Positions 26,142-34,026 of a stretch of DNA of 36,323 nucleotides are shown one piece after another. Origin of the DNA: Caldilineales bacterium (GTDB lineage: Bacteria > Chloroflexota > Anaerolineae > Caldilineales > Caldilineaceae). The DNA lies in the NCBI GenBank assembly GCA_012271135.1, contig JAAXGZ010000039.1, positions 1 through 36,323 of the forward strand, in the 5' to 3' direction. The stretch's first letter is position 1; every line of letters begins with the position of its first letter. Under the pieces are notes generated by a model. The model worked only from the letters and a program-made list of their open reading frames with translations, ran no database searches and was not told the origin of the DNA. A program made the translations under genes and the position numbers.

Positions 26142-27254
26142 ATGACGTTCCAAATCAGAGAACGCGGGGCATTCGGCCTGGTGCCTCCCGCCGCCATGCA
26201 TGACTTCCTGAAGGTTCAAGGCTGGAAACCTTCGGGACAGAACACCGTCGGCTCGGCGGCGGTCTATACCAAAACCATCGACGGACGGTTGTGGGATTTG
26301 GAAGTGCCAAACGATCCCGCGGCGTCCGACTATGCCGACATGGTGATCGTTGCGGGGTCGGTTGTCGCGGTAGCCGAGCAGTTGGCCCCCTTCGAGATCT
26401 TCACCCGATTAATGAGGCTGGTCAGCTACACGACCGCGATGATGCCCGTGGATGCCGACCGACCAACCGACCTGATCGCGAAGTATGCAACAAGCATCCA
26501 GCGCGAGTTGCGCGGCCTGCTGGCGGCCGCCGCGATGGCAAGCGAGTCTCCCCAACCCATGTATCGCGACATCCCAAGCCAACAGACACAACTTCTCCTG
26601 GCCTCAGCAGTGCAGCCTGTGGAGGATCCGCAACGTGGACAGTCGATTTTGCATGTGCCCACCGTCAGCGATGCCGGCAATCCAATAGACACCTCGGCCA
26701 TGGAATTTGCGCTGACCGCCATGGATCAGTTGCTGCAGGCCCTGGATGCCGCGGCAGCCCTGTCCGAGCTGTCCCGCCGGACAGAGCTGGAACGGCTGTA
26801 TCCGGTCGTGCAAAAGGGCGTAAGCGCCAATTTCTGCGATGCATTGGCCCGACTGGTTGCGATGTGCGGCAAGGTTTCGATTACGGTGACGCTGGCCGAG
26901 GTTGGTACCGGCACCCGGCCCAAGCACAGTTTCACCTACGATGTGGAGACCGGAGCCCTCCTGACCCGGTTGGCGCACTCCCTGCGCCGCCACATGCCGC
27001 AGTTCAGTGTCCCGGTATCCGGTCAGGTGGTGCGCTTGGCCCGCGATCCTGGAACACACCGGGGAACCGCCACGTTGCAACTGGACAAGGACCAATTCGC
27101 CGCCCGGGTGACCGTTGTGCTGTCGGGGAAACCGTTCTCTGCTGCGATTCAATCGTTTGCGGAACAGCGCGCTCTGCGAATGACAGGCGAGGTGCTGCGG
27201 GACGGCAGCACCTTCGCACTCCACAATCCGCGCGACGTTGTACTTGCCGATTGA
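26142..27254 (+). CDS. Unrecognised 370-aa protein
   Basis: I do not recognise a family. The product has no signal peptide or clear membrane segment, so it should be cytosolic. It opens with an N-terminal region (about 1-110) containing FLKVQGWKPSG and short hydrophobic strands. A helical middle (about 185-230) is Ala/Leu/Glu rich and could be a coiled coil. A C-terminal half of alternating strands ends in a predicted beta region (RMTGEVLRDGSTFAL). The codon bias and length support a real gene. It stands alone, with 361 bp of non-coding DNA after it, so context suggests nothing definite. Confidence 0.65.
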   Translation: MTFQIRERGAFGLVPPAAMHDFLKVQGWKPSGQNTVGSAAVYTKTIDGRLWDLEVPNDPAASDYADMVIVAGSVVAVAEQLAPFEIFTRLMRLVSYTTAMMPVDADRPTDLIAKYATSIQRELRGLLAAAAMASESPQPMYRDIPSQQTQLLLASAVQPVEDPQRGQSILHVPTVSDAGNPIDTSAMEFALTAMDQLLQALDAAAALSELSRRTELERLYPVVQKGVSANFCDALARLVAMCGKVSITVTLAEVGTGTRPKHSFTYDVETGALLTRLAHSLRRHMPQFSVPVSGQVVRLARDPGTHRGTATLQLDKDQFAARVTVVLSGKPFSAAIQSFAEQRALRMTGEVLRDGSTFALHNPRDVVLAD

Positions 27255-27616
27255 CCGGGGAAACCATCGAAGCGAGTGGCCGTTGTGCGGCTGGCCAATC
27301 CATGGGAGGTGGCGGTACCGGGACTGCTGGCCCCGAAGGACCATCCATCGGACTGGAGTCACCCTTGGCCTTGGCCCCAGAGTCTCAAGACGAAGGCGAG
27401 GTCGTTCCACTGCCTGCAGTTGATGACATTCGTCATGGCCTCAGGCCAAAATCGGTGAAACTGAAACAGTACCGAGCCTTGTGCGCCGCGTCTCCCCTCT
27501 CTTTGGATCGTTGTAGTATTGGAACCGACAATTCGGCGGCCCCGCGGCCGGCAGAGCGCCTTCCCGAAACATCTCGATCCCAACATTCCCACCGACACCG
27601 GAGTTGCTGCCACCCC
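27255..27616 (+). other. Gene-free upstream region of the BtpA-kinase cluster
   Basis: About 360 bases with no supported gene; it should contain the promoter for the BtpA/SgcQ-like gene. It holds two adjacent inverted repeats at 27423-27448, listed separately. No convincing promoter hexamers were seen. Confidence 0.45.
27423..27448. promoter_or_regulatory. Two adjacent palindromes, operator candidate
   Basis: ATGAC-ATTC-GTCAT (27423-27436) runs directly into TGGCCT-C-AGGCCA (27436-27448), sharing one base. Such paired dyads upstream of an operon suit a dimeric repressor site. They lie 169 bases before the BtpA-like start. No regulator gene is present in the window. Confidence 0.35.
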
Positions 27617-28417
27617 ATGAGAGAGTTGACCCAGCTTGGCGAATCCAGGCAGATCTTTGGCCTTATTCATCTGCCCGCGTCTCCTAGCACGCCCCACTTC
27701 ACCGAAGACAACCTGAACCTGGCCCTGGAGAAGGCGCTCGCGGACGCCTGGGCCCTATGCCGCGGCGGAGCCCAGGGCGGCCTGATCCAGACCAGTGACG
27801 GCGTCTATTCGGTGGGGGAAGCGGTGGATCCGGCCCGGTTGGCCTTCGTGGCCGGCATTACAACCCGTGTAGCCATGGAACTGCCGGATACCTTCCAGAT
27901 TGGGGTCCAGGTTATGTGGAATGCCCAGAAGGCATCCCTGGGCGTGGCCTACAGTTGCGGCGGTTCGTATATCCGCTGCAGCTCCTATGTCGGCTCGACA
28001 CACAGTGCCTATGGCGTGGCCCAAGCGGATCCCGCGGACTTCCTGCAATACCAACGGCTGCTGGGCGCGCAACGCGTCCGCATTGTGGCCGAAATCCACA
28101 GCATGCACTACCGATCCCGGGAGGGCCTGCCGCTGGGTCGTCTGGCGGAGTACGCTTGGCGTTGCGGCGCCCATGCCGTCGAAATCGCGGAGCCGGACCC
28201 CGCAACGGCCCGTTCCATGATCGCGGACATCAAGAACTCGGTGCCCGACCTGCCGGTGCTGCTGGGTGGCCACACCAACCACGGCAACGTCGGCGAAATG
28301 CTGGCCGATGCCGACGGGGCATTTGTGGGCACCTGTTTCCAGCCCGACGGATGGGGAACCAACATCCACGAGGACCGGGTCCAGGCCTACATGGACGAGG
28401 TCCGGAAGCTGGGGTGA
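27617..28417 (+). CDS. BtpA/SgcQ-family protein
   Basis: The 266-residue product fits the BtpA/SgcQ family, predicted TIM-barrel proteins. BtpA is known for a role in photosystem I accumulation in cyanobacteria, whereas SgcQ lies in an uncharacterised sugar-utilisation operon. Family cues are GLIHLPASPSTP (15-26), a GGAQGGLIQ stretch near 50-58, and a C-terminal LGGHTNHGNVGEML followed by DADGAFVGTCF, which matches the phosphate-side pattern of the family (usually SGVTPENV then ADGxIVGT). ATG 27617 is set by family length; the longer open frame upstream is not coding. A PfkB-like gene follows after 6 bases, so a role in the same sugar or nucleoside pathway is inferred. Confidence 0.75.
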   Translation: MRELTQLGESRQIFGLIHLPASPSTPHFTEDNLNLALEKALADAWALCRGGAQGGLIQTSDGVYSVGEAVDPARLAFVAGITTRVAMELPDTFQIGVQVMWNAQKASLGVAYSCGGSYIRCSSYVGSTHSAYGVAQADPADFLQYQRLLGAQRVRIVAEIHSMHYRSREGLPLGRLAEYAWRCGAHAVEIAEPDPATARSMIADIKNSVPDLPVLLGGHTNHGNVGEMLADADGAFVGTCFQPDGWGTNIHEDRVQAYMDEVRKLG

Positions 28418-28423
28418 GCATCC

Positions 28424-29365
28424 ATGCAGCTGGCCGTCTACGGGAAGATCATTCTTGATTCCGTGAAACTCACCTCCGGGGAGGTGGTGCCCAACCTACT
28501 GGGGGGTGGAGGCCCCCAGGGAGTTTACGGTACCCGTTTGTACTGTGAGGAGGTGGGTTTCCTGACGAGAACCGGTACCGATTTGGACAAGTCCAATTTG
28601 CGGGAACTGCACGGGCTGGACGCGAACCTGGACGGCTGGCGACAATATCCACACTTGGAAACCCCTCGGCTGGACATTGCCTACGACGACGATCAGAACA
28701 TGCTCAACACCAAGGGCGAACCCATAGAGGTCATGCGTTGGGAGGGCAACTGGTCTGAGCTTCTGGCCCAGGAAATCGAATGGCCCGCGTCCTACCGGTC
28801 CGCGCGGGCAGTCCACTTGATTACGGAGTTGCCCAAAGAACAGATGGTTGAGGCCTCCCTGCAATGGAAGCGGGAATCAGGCGGCATGATTTCACTGGAA
28901 CCATTGGTCGACAAGAACCATTGGAACAATCTGGACGAGATGATGGAGCTCGTTCGCCACGTGGATGTGGTGTGTCCGGAAGCGACCACCGCGGGCAAGG
29001 TGGCAGGAAGCGATGATCCCTGTGCCGCAGCTGCGTATTGGCACAATCTGGGACCATCCTGGGTAGCCCTCAGGGCAGGGGCTGCGGGATCGTATATTGC
29101 AGGTTCCGGGTTGAACGAGCCCATGCACATTCCGGCCATGAACGTCGAGGTCCAGGATCCCACGGGAGCGGGCAACGCCTATGCCGGCGGCCTGATTGCC
29201 GCCCTGATCGACGATCCGAACCTGCCCATGGCAGCCTGCAAGGCCACGGCGGCTGCAGCCCTGATGCTCGGTGCCGTCGGAATCCCGCCGTTTTCGGACC
29301 AGGCGGCCCGCGAAGCACAAACGATGGCCAAGACCCATTATCGGTCATTCGTTGAGCAGGCGTGA
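28424..29365 (+). CDS. PfkB-family kinase-like protein, GAGN variant
   Basis: The 313-residue product has a PfkB fold: GGGGPQ (27-32) for the substrate-side glycine loop and DPTGAGNAYAGG starting at 245. The catalytic Asp of GAGD is Asn251, and the usual NxxE motif is not present (CPEATTA instead). It shares the GGGG plus GAGN type with the two kinases at 5921 and 7385 but is only distantly similar to them. Activity as a kinase is doubtful or altered. The start has GGGGTGAG across the stop of the BtpA-like gene, implying coupled translation. Confidence 0.8.
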   Translation: MQLAVYGKIILDSVKLTSGEVVPNLLGGGGPQGVYGTRLYCEEVGFLTRTGTDLDKSNLRELHGLDANLDGWRQYPHLETPRLDIAYDDDQNMLNTKGEPIEVMRWEGNWSELLAQEIEWPASYRSARAVHLITELPKEQMVEASLQWKRESGGMISLEPLVDKNHWNNLDEMMELVRHVDVVCPEATTAGKVAGSDDPCAAAAYWHNLGPSWVALRAGAAGSYIAGSGLNEPMHIPAMNVEVQDPTGAGNAYAGGLIAALIDDPNLPMAACKATAAAALMLGAVGIPPFSDQAAREAQTMAKTHYRSFVEQA

Positions 29366-29461
29366 CCGAAACAGGTACGCAAGGTGTTTACGACTGCCAA
29401 TGATTTCCGTCCACGAACCATCACGACCGGTCCCGGCTTAGGCAAATAACCGCCGGCATGG

Positions 29462-29479
29462 CCGGGCAGGCCTGCCCGG
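29462..29479. promoter_or_regulatory. Perfect 18-bp palindrome before kinase gene
   Basis: CCGGGCAGG and CCTGCCCGG abut with no spacer, 34 bases before the TTG start at 29514. The palindrome is exact over 18 bases and GC-rich, so it could be an operator or a local hairpin. It falls in a 148-bp spacer between two kinase genes, suggesting the second may be separately controlled. Confidence 0.4.
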
Positions 29480-29513
29480 AGCACGGGCAAAGGTGGCAAC
29501 AAGAGGCTGATCA

Positions 29514-30500
29514 TTGAACCGCAAGACAGGCCCAGGCCGAGCCATCCTGGTCGGCGACATCTGTGCGGACCTGATCATTCGGGTGCCGGAGGAAACCGGC
29601 AACGCCCGGCAGCAGCCCGAACCCGAGGTTCACGGCGGCGGAGCCGTCGCCAACACGGCCGTGGCCCTGGCTCGGTTGGGTGTGGACACCCAGTTCATCG
29701 GCACTGTCGGCAACGAACTGTTTGGGGAACAGGCGCGCCGCGAACTGGAGATGGAGGGCATTGACATCTCCCGCCTTGGAGTCTCGCGGCGCTGGCCCAC
29801 CATGTTGGTAATAGGTCTCATCGACAGCACGGGCCAGCGCACAGTCCTGGGCTGGCCCAACCGCAACCAGGCGTTTTCCGACCTGCACGCGGACCAGTTG
29901 GCCGACCTGGAACTGTCACCCCGCGATTGGCTGCATACGTCCGGCGGCTGTCTGGTGCAAAGTCCCCTCCGCGCGGCCATTCACAAAACCCTGGACCTAG
30001 CGCGTGGCAGTGGAGCCAAGTCGTCGTTCGATCTCAACCTGAGACTGGGTCTGGAAGGAGGCCGAATGCCATCCGACTACCGTGACACGGTGTGGGAAGC
30101 CATCCGCAAAGCCGACTTCGTCCTCGGCTCCGTGGACGAGGAGTTGTTCCATCTGGTACCCGACGAATCTGATATGAGGGTGGCTACGGCCCGCCTGGCC
30201 TTACAGGGAAAATGCGTTGCCATCATGCGGGAGGGTGCCGTGGGCGCGCATGTGTCGGAGTTCGGAGCGCCCGCGGTCACCATTCCGTCCTTCCGGGTCC
30301 CGGTGCTTGACACCATTGGGGCGGGCGACGCCTTCGACGCCGGATTTGTGCAGGCCGGCTTGGACGGCCGCAGTTTGCGCGAGCAAGTCCGACGGGGCCA
30401 TGCCGTAGCCGCTCTGCAAATCGGCAAACCGGGAGCGCGCAGCTCCCCTGTTGAGTCCGAAGTGGAACGGTTCCTGGCCCAGGACACCCGCCCGTGTTGA
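29514..30500 (+). CDS. PfkB-family sugar kinase (canonical GAGD)
   Basis: The 328-residue kinase has full PfkB signatures: GDICADLIIRVP near 14-25, GGGAVANTAVALARLG (41-56), and DTIGAGDAFDAGF (266-278) with Asp272 as catalytic base. It should be an active ATP-dependent sugar or sugar-like kinase. The start is TTG 29514, with AAGAGG 8 bases before it; no ATG fits. It is the last gene of this plus-strand cluster and converges on the VOC gene at 30567. With the neighbour at 28424 it forms a pair of one canonical and one GAGN PfkB protein. Confidence 0.88.
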   Translation: MNRKTGPGRAILVGDICADLIIRVPEETGNARQQPEPEVHGGGAVANTAVALARLGVDTQFIGTVGNELFGEQARRELEMEGIDISRLGVSRRWPTMLVIGLIDSTGQRTVLGWPNRNQAFSDLHADQLADLELSPRDWLHTSGGCLVQSPLRAAIHKTLDLARGSGAKSSFDLNLRLGLEGGRMPSDYRDTVWEAIRKADFVLGSVDEELFHLVPDESDMRVATARLALQGKCVAIMREGAVGAHVSEFGAPAVTIPSFRVPVLDTIGAGDAFDAGFVQAGLDGRSLREQVRRGHAVAALQIGKPGARSSPVESEVERFLAQDTRPC

Positions 30501-30507
30501 CTACACA

Positions 30508-30570
30508 CTGAACAGGTCCGGGCGGACCGGTTGCGAGCCGGAACTTCGGCCGGGCGCGGGACTGGTTCAG
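30508..30570. terminator. Nested inverted repeats between convergent genes
   Basis: An outer pair, CTGAAC (30508-30513) and GTTCAG (30565-30570), encloses GGTCC-GGGC-GGACC (30515-30528) and a further CCGG repeat. The element fills the 66-bp gap between a plus-strand kinase and a minus-strand VOC gene, so a shared two-way terminator is likely. There is no T tract. Confidence 0.4.
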
Positions 30571-31358
30571 GTGCCCATCATGCACAGGATGAACACAGCA
30601 CCCTGCGGATCGTTGGCTACGACGAACTTGCCGTCTGGGATCTTCATCTCGGGTGTCACCTGCTTCCCGCCCAATCCCTTGAACTTGGACAGCGAGGCGT
30701 CCAGGTTATCCACCTCAAAGTAGGGAATCCAGTGGTGGGGCACGTCCGCGTCCCAGGACTCGTCCATCGCGACCATGCCGCCGATGTACCTGGCCTCCAC
30801 CACGTCCGTTTCAATGCGGGGGTTCCGCAACAGGGTGTACTTCTTGTTATGCTGGTCGGCATCGCCTTCCCATCCGAACAGCCCCCGGTAGAACGCCAGT
30901 GACGCGTCCGGATGCCGGCTGCAATATTCGGCCCACATCATGGCGCCAGGCTCGTTGTTGATCCCGAGGCCTTCGAAGCCGTTGGCTTGCCACAGGCCCA
31001 CAGAAGCACCATGGAGATCCCTGACGACGGCGATCCGTGCGCCCAGATGATCGGTCGCGTCCACTGCCACGGTTCCCCCCAAGGCAGCCGCCTGTTTGAC
31101 ACTGGCCGCCGTATCCTGGACGTTCGCAAACAGAATCCAGGACGGAAGCTCCGCGGTCGGCAACGTTGATCCCACACCGCACACGACCTTTCCGCCCGGC
31201 ATTACCGCCAGCAAGGTGTCACTGGTACCAATCCACTTCGACTCCTTGAACTCCCAGCCCAAGAGGCCGGCGTAGAAGCCTGCGGCGGCGGACGGCTCGG
31301 AGGTTGTCAGTTCCAGCCAACCGAAGGAACCGACGGGATGGGTGGCTACGACAGGCAT
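30567..31358 (-). CDS. Two-domain VOC (glyoxalase/bleomycin resistance) family protein
   Basis: The 263-residue product carries two vicinal-oxygen-chelate modules. The first (about 8-120) begins GSFGWLELTTSEPSAAAGFY and the second (about 135-263) has MMWAEYCSRHPDASLAFY and the strand HHWIPYFEVDNLDASL. These match the bacterial two-domain VOC proteins of the CFP30/hydroxylase-like type, whose substrates are mostly unknown. ATG 31358 has TTGGAG nine bases before it; the longer open frame upstream is another gene's antisense. It lies 53 bases after a 162-aa unknown and is the last gene of the minus-strand group. Confidence 0.88.
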   Translation of the reverse strand: MPVVATHPVGSFGWLELTTSEPSAAAGFYAGLLGWEFKESKWIGTSDTLLAVMPGGKVVCGVGSTLPTAELPSWILFANVQDTAASVKQAAALGGTVAVDATDHLGARIAVVRDLHGASVGLWQANGFEGLGINNEPGAMMWAEYCSRHPDASLAFYRGLFGWEGDADQHNKKYTLLRNPRIETDVVEARYIGGMVAMDESWDADVPHHWIPYFEVDNLDASLSKFKGLGGKQVTPEMKIPDGKFVVANDPQGAVFILCMMGT

Positions 31359-31411
31359 ATTGGCACTCCAATTGGCCGCGGCACGCCGACCAGGTGCGGA
31401 ATCGACTGCCG

Positions 31412-31900
31412 TCAACCGGGACGGGCCGGGTTGGCCTGAAACGGCAGCAGCGGCTGCAGCGTGACAGCGTCCAGGTATTCCCGGAATGTCATGCGGGGCG
31501 CGCCCCGCATCGGGCCTGCGGCATCCTCCTCTCCATCCTCTGGCAGGTGCATACCGGTACCGGCCCGGACATCCAGGCCCAGTCCGTCCAGCAGGGAAGG
31601 CTGCTCGAAGGTGCCCGGAGGCACCCTGAAATGGGACGGACCAATGCATCCCGCGTACTGAAACGGCGGTTCGGCACCGTCCGCCTTCCCGGTGAGCAGA
31701 AGGTCCATGGCCGGCCCGCGGCGGGCGAGCGTGAGAAAGGTTACCGGCGCATCCTGGGGTAGTCGATAGTGCTCCTCCCCTTGATCCGGGATGGTACCCA
31801 TGCACCAGTCGTAGATGTCCGCCATTCTGGTGCGGTCCAAGTCCACCTCCAGCACTTGCCTGCGGTCGTCATACCCGGAACTCAGCGTCAACCTTTCCAT
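31412..31900 (-). CDS. Unrecognised 162-aa protein between two VOC genes
   Basis: No family is recognised. The product is acidic, has no signal peptide or membrane segment, and opens with GYDDRRQVLEVDLDRTRMADIYDW; short predicted strands and helices suggest a small cytosolic domain of about 130 residues followed by a Pro-rich tail. ATG 31900 has only a weak GGGAA upstream. It is placed in line between two VOC genes with gaps of 57 and 53 bases, so it probably belongs to the same transcript. Confidence 0.6.
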   Translation of the reverse strand: MERLTLSSGYDDRRQVLEVDLDRTRMADIYDWCMGTIPDQGEEHYRLPQDAPVTFLTLARRGPAMDLLLTGKADGAEPPFQYAGCIGPSHFRVPPGTFEQPSLLDGLGLDVRAGTGMHLPEDGEEDAAGPMRGAPRMTFREYLDAVTLQPLLPFQANPARPG

Positions 31901-31957
31901 TGGGATTCCCGTGTGTCTGTGGACAGTGCCTACGGCTGTCCCTCGGTGATGGACCGT

Positions 31958-32748
31958 TCAGTCGGCCTGGGCAAGACCGAACGGCGCCCCTTGCGGATCC
32001 AGCAGCCGGGCCATGCGGCCCACGGGACCCGACTTGACTCCCTCCTGCACCCGGGCTCCCAGTTCCAGGGCCAGCTGCACGGATGCGTCAATGTCGGCAA
32101 CCTGGAAATAGACAAGCCACAGTGGGCGGGGAAAAGCCACGCCGGTGGGCCATCATCCAATCCGCCCGTATACCGCCATGCCAAAGGCAGGGCCGGGTCG
32201 CCGACAAACAAGGTGCATTCCTGCCTAGCCCGGTCCTGTTCCGTCCCCCAGCTGAAGACAGACTGGTAATAGGCGGCGGCCGCGGATCGGTCTCCGGTCA
32301 ACAGTTCAAACCAAACCATGGAGCCGGGTTCGCGCACGATGTCGGCCCCAATCCGCGTTCCCGCCTGGAAGAGAGCGACTGCCGCTCCCGCGGCATCCAT
32401 CATCACGGCAATGCTGGCAAAGTCTTCCACTGCAAACGGCGGCATGACAGTGGTGCCCCCGGCCTTCTCGCCGGCTGCCAGAGTCCGGCCGGCATCCGCC
32501 ACATGGACATACGGAGCCCAACTTGGATGCATGCCGGCTTCCAGGGCATTGGGCGGCAACTGCGCCAGGCCGGCCACGGCATGACCGTCGATCCGGCCCA
32601 TCGAGTGAACCGGCTGTCCCTCCAGCTGCGTCTGCGTGAAGTCCCAACCCAGGAGCGTTCCGTAGAAGCCGCGGGCAGCCTGTACATCGGTGGTGTGCAG
32701 GTCCGCGTGGCAGAACACATGAACCGGGTACGACTGCAGGATAGGCAT
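31958..32748 (-). CDS. Two-domain VOC family protein, frameshifted
   Basis: The frame starts at ATG 32748 (MPILQSYPVHVFCHADL) and shows two VOC modules resembling the protein at 30567, with YVHVADAGRTL and MVWFELLTGDRSAAAAYY. At the GGGG of 32128-32131 (CCCC on the coding strand) the frame is lost. Adding one C lets it continue as RPLWLVYFQVADIDASVQLA through LLDPQGAPFGLAQAD to a TGA at 31958. The corrected protein is 263 residues, the same length as the intact VOC neighbour, with the final VFILC-like strand replaced by PFGLAQ. Uncorrected, the frame would run on to 31930 with an Arg/Trp-rich tail that is clearly not native. Function unknown. Confidence 0.72.
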
Positions 32749-32880
32749 GATCAATTAGCTCACAGACTGGATGAGGAACCTGTGCCAAATTAAAGCACAG
32801 ATTGAACATAATTTCAACCGGGGAACCCGAACCGGCGGGCACAACCGCCGGCCGGTCGGGACCGGTTTCGAGAGCCCCGG

Positions 32881-34020
32881 TCAACTCAGGGCAGCGCGCC
32901 AACCGTGTTCCCGGACCATCGCCTCAAAGCGGCCCGCATCGACTTCCAGGCCGAATCCCGGGGTTTCCGGCAGGCGAATCGATCCGTCCCTGACGGTGTA
33001 GGGCGCGTACAGTCCCGGCGTGTCCGCCGCATCCCACTCAACAAAGCCGAAATGCTCAAGGACGGCACCCAGATGGCCGGTCAGGTAGTTGCCGAGTACC
33101 CTTCCGTAATGATGCGGGGAGGAGGTCACGCCGATCGGGTCCAGCCGGCTGGCAATGTCCAGCCAGGCCATCAGGCCGGGGCTGAAGATGTCGTATTGAA
33201 CGACATCCACCAGTCCTTGGGCGGCCATGTCCATCAGCGTGGGTGAAGCCTGCCCCTCCCCGTCGGCAATCAAGGTGTCGATGCCTTCGCGCTGCTTCCA
33301 CTCCTGCAGGTCCTCGTACAGGACGGGATCCTCGTGGAAGGCCTCTTCAATCCAGTGGACGCGGACGTCCGCGGTCTCGCTCAGAACCCGCTTGGCCAGG
33401 TTCAGGTTCCAGCCGTTGTTGGCGTCAATCATGATGCGGCCGTCCGGCCCGGCCACCTCGCGCACTCCCTTGATGACTTTGATGTCCCGGGCCGTGCCGG
33501 CCTCCAGCGGCATGTGGCGGCCACCGCGGCCCACCTTGATCTTGAAGTTCGCATGGCCCTGATCCTTCCCGAAGGCCGCTTCCGACTTCAGCAGCTCCAC
33601 GGCCTCGTCGTCGTCGGACAGATGCAGGTCGTCAATGTAGAGCGAGGTATCGTAGCAGGGCACCGACACTTCCTCGGGCAACGACACGCCGCGCTGGTCC
33701 GCCAGCAGGCGAAAGACCGGTTTGCCCGCAAGCCGGGCCGCCAGATCCCAGAGCGGATACTCCATGGGCTGCCACCGGTCTGTAGGGCCGACCCCCTCGA
33801 CAAAAACGTCGCCCAACGACTTGCCCAGGAGACTGCCTCCAAAGGGCTTGGGACAGTCGGACCAGCCCAGACCGGTGTGTCCGTCGTCGGTCGTGATCCG
33901 CATCAACCGGGCCACTGTTTCCAGACCGTGGACATCCAGCCGCGCATTGGAACCCGCCGCGCGCGGGCGTGCCCCGGGCAGGCCCGTCCATTCCACCTTG
34001 ACGATTGTGGTGTCAAACAT
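32881..34020 (-). CDS. Enolase-superfamily (mandelate racemase/muconate lactonising type) enzyme
   Basis: The 379-residue product has the barrel-type active site of the enolase superfamily. KIK (Lys160, Lys162) supplies the general base, DANNGWN gives the first metal Asp199, WIEEAFHED gives the second Glu225/226, ADGEG the third (Asp253/Glu255), and SPHHYG holds His303/304 on the opposite strand. These fit acid-sugar dehydratases or racemases of the mandelate racemase group, which remove the alpha-proton of a carboxylate substrate. The specific sugar acid cannot be read. ATG 34020 has GGAG 8-11 bases before it and lies 6 bases after the alcohol dehydrogenase stop, so the two are translationally linked. 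Confidence 0.87.
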   Translation of the reverse strand: MFDTTIVKVEWTGLPGARPRAAGSNARLDVHGLETVARLMRITTDDGHTGLGWSDCPKPFGGSLLGKSLGDVFVEGVGPTDRWQPMEYPLWDLAARLAGKPVFRLLADQRGVSLPEEVSVPCYDTSLYIDDLHLSDDDEAVELLKSEAAFGKDQGHANFKIKVGRGGRHMPLEAGTARDIKVIKGVREVAGPDGRIMIDANNGWNLNLAKRVLSETADVRVHWIEEAFHEDPVLYEDLQEWKQREGIDTLIADGEGQASPTLMDMAAQGLVDVVQYDIFSPGLMAWLDIASRLDPIGVTSSPHHYGRVLGNYLTGHLGAVLEHFGFVEWDAADTPGLYAPYTVRDGSIRLPETPGFGLEVDAGRFEAMVREHGWRAALS

Positions 34021-34026
34021 CGGATT

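Noticed and set aside
26291..27616. N-terminal extension of the BtpA-like frame
   Set aside because: The stretch overlaps the 370-aa gene in another frame and then non-coding DNA; family similarity begins only near 27617.
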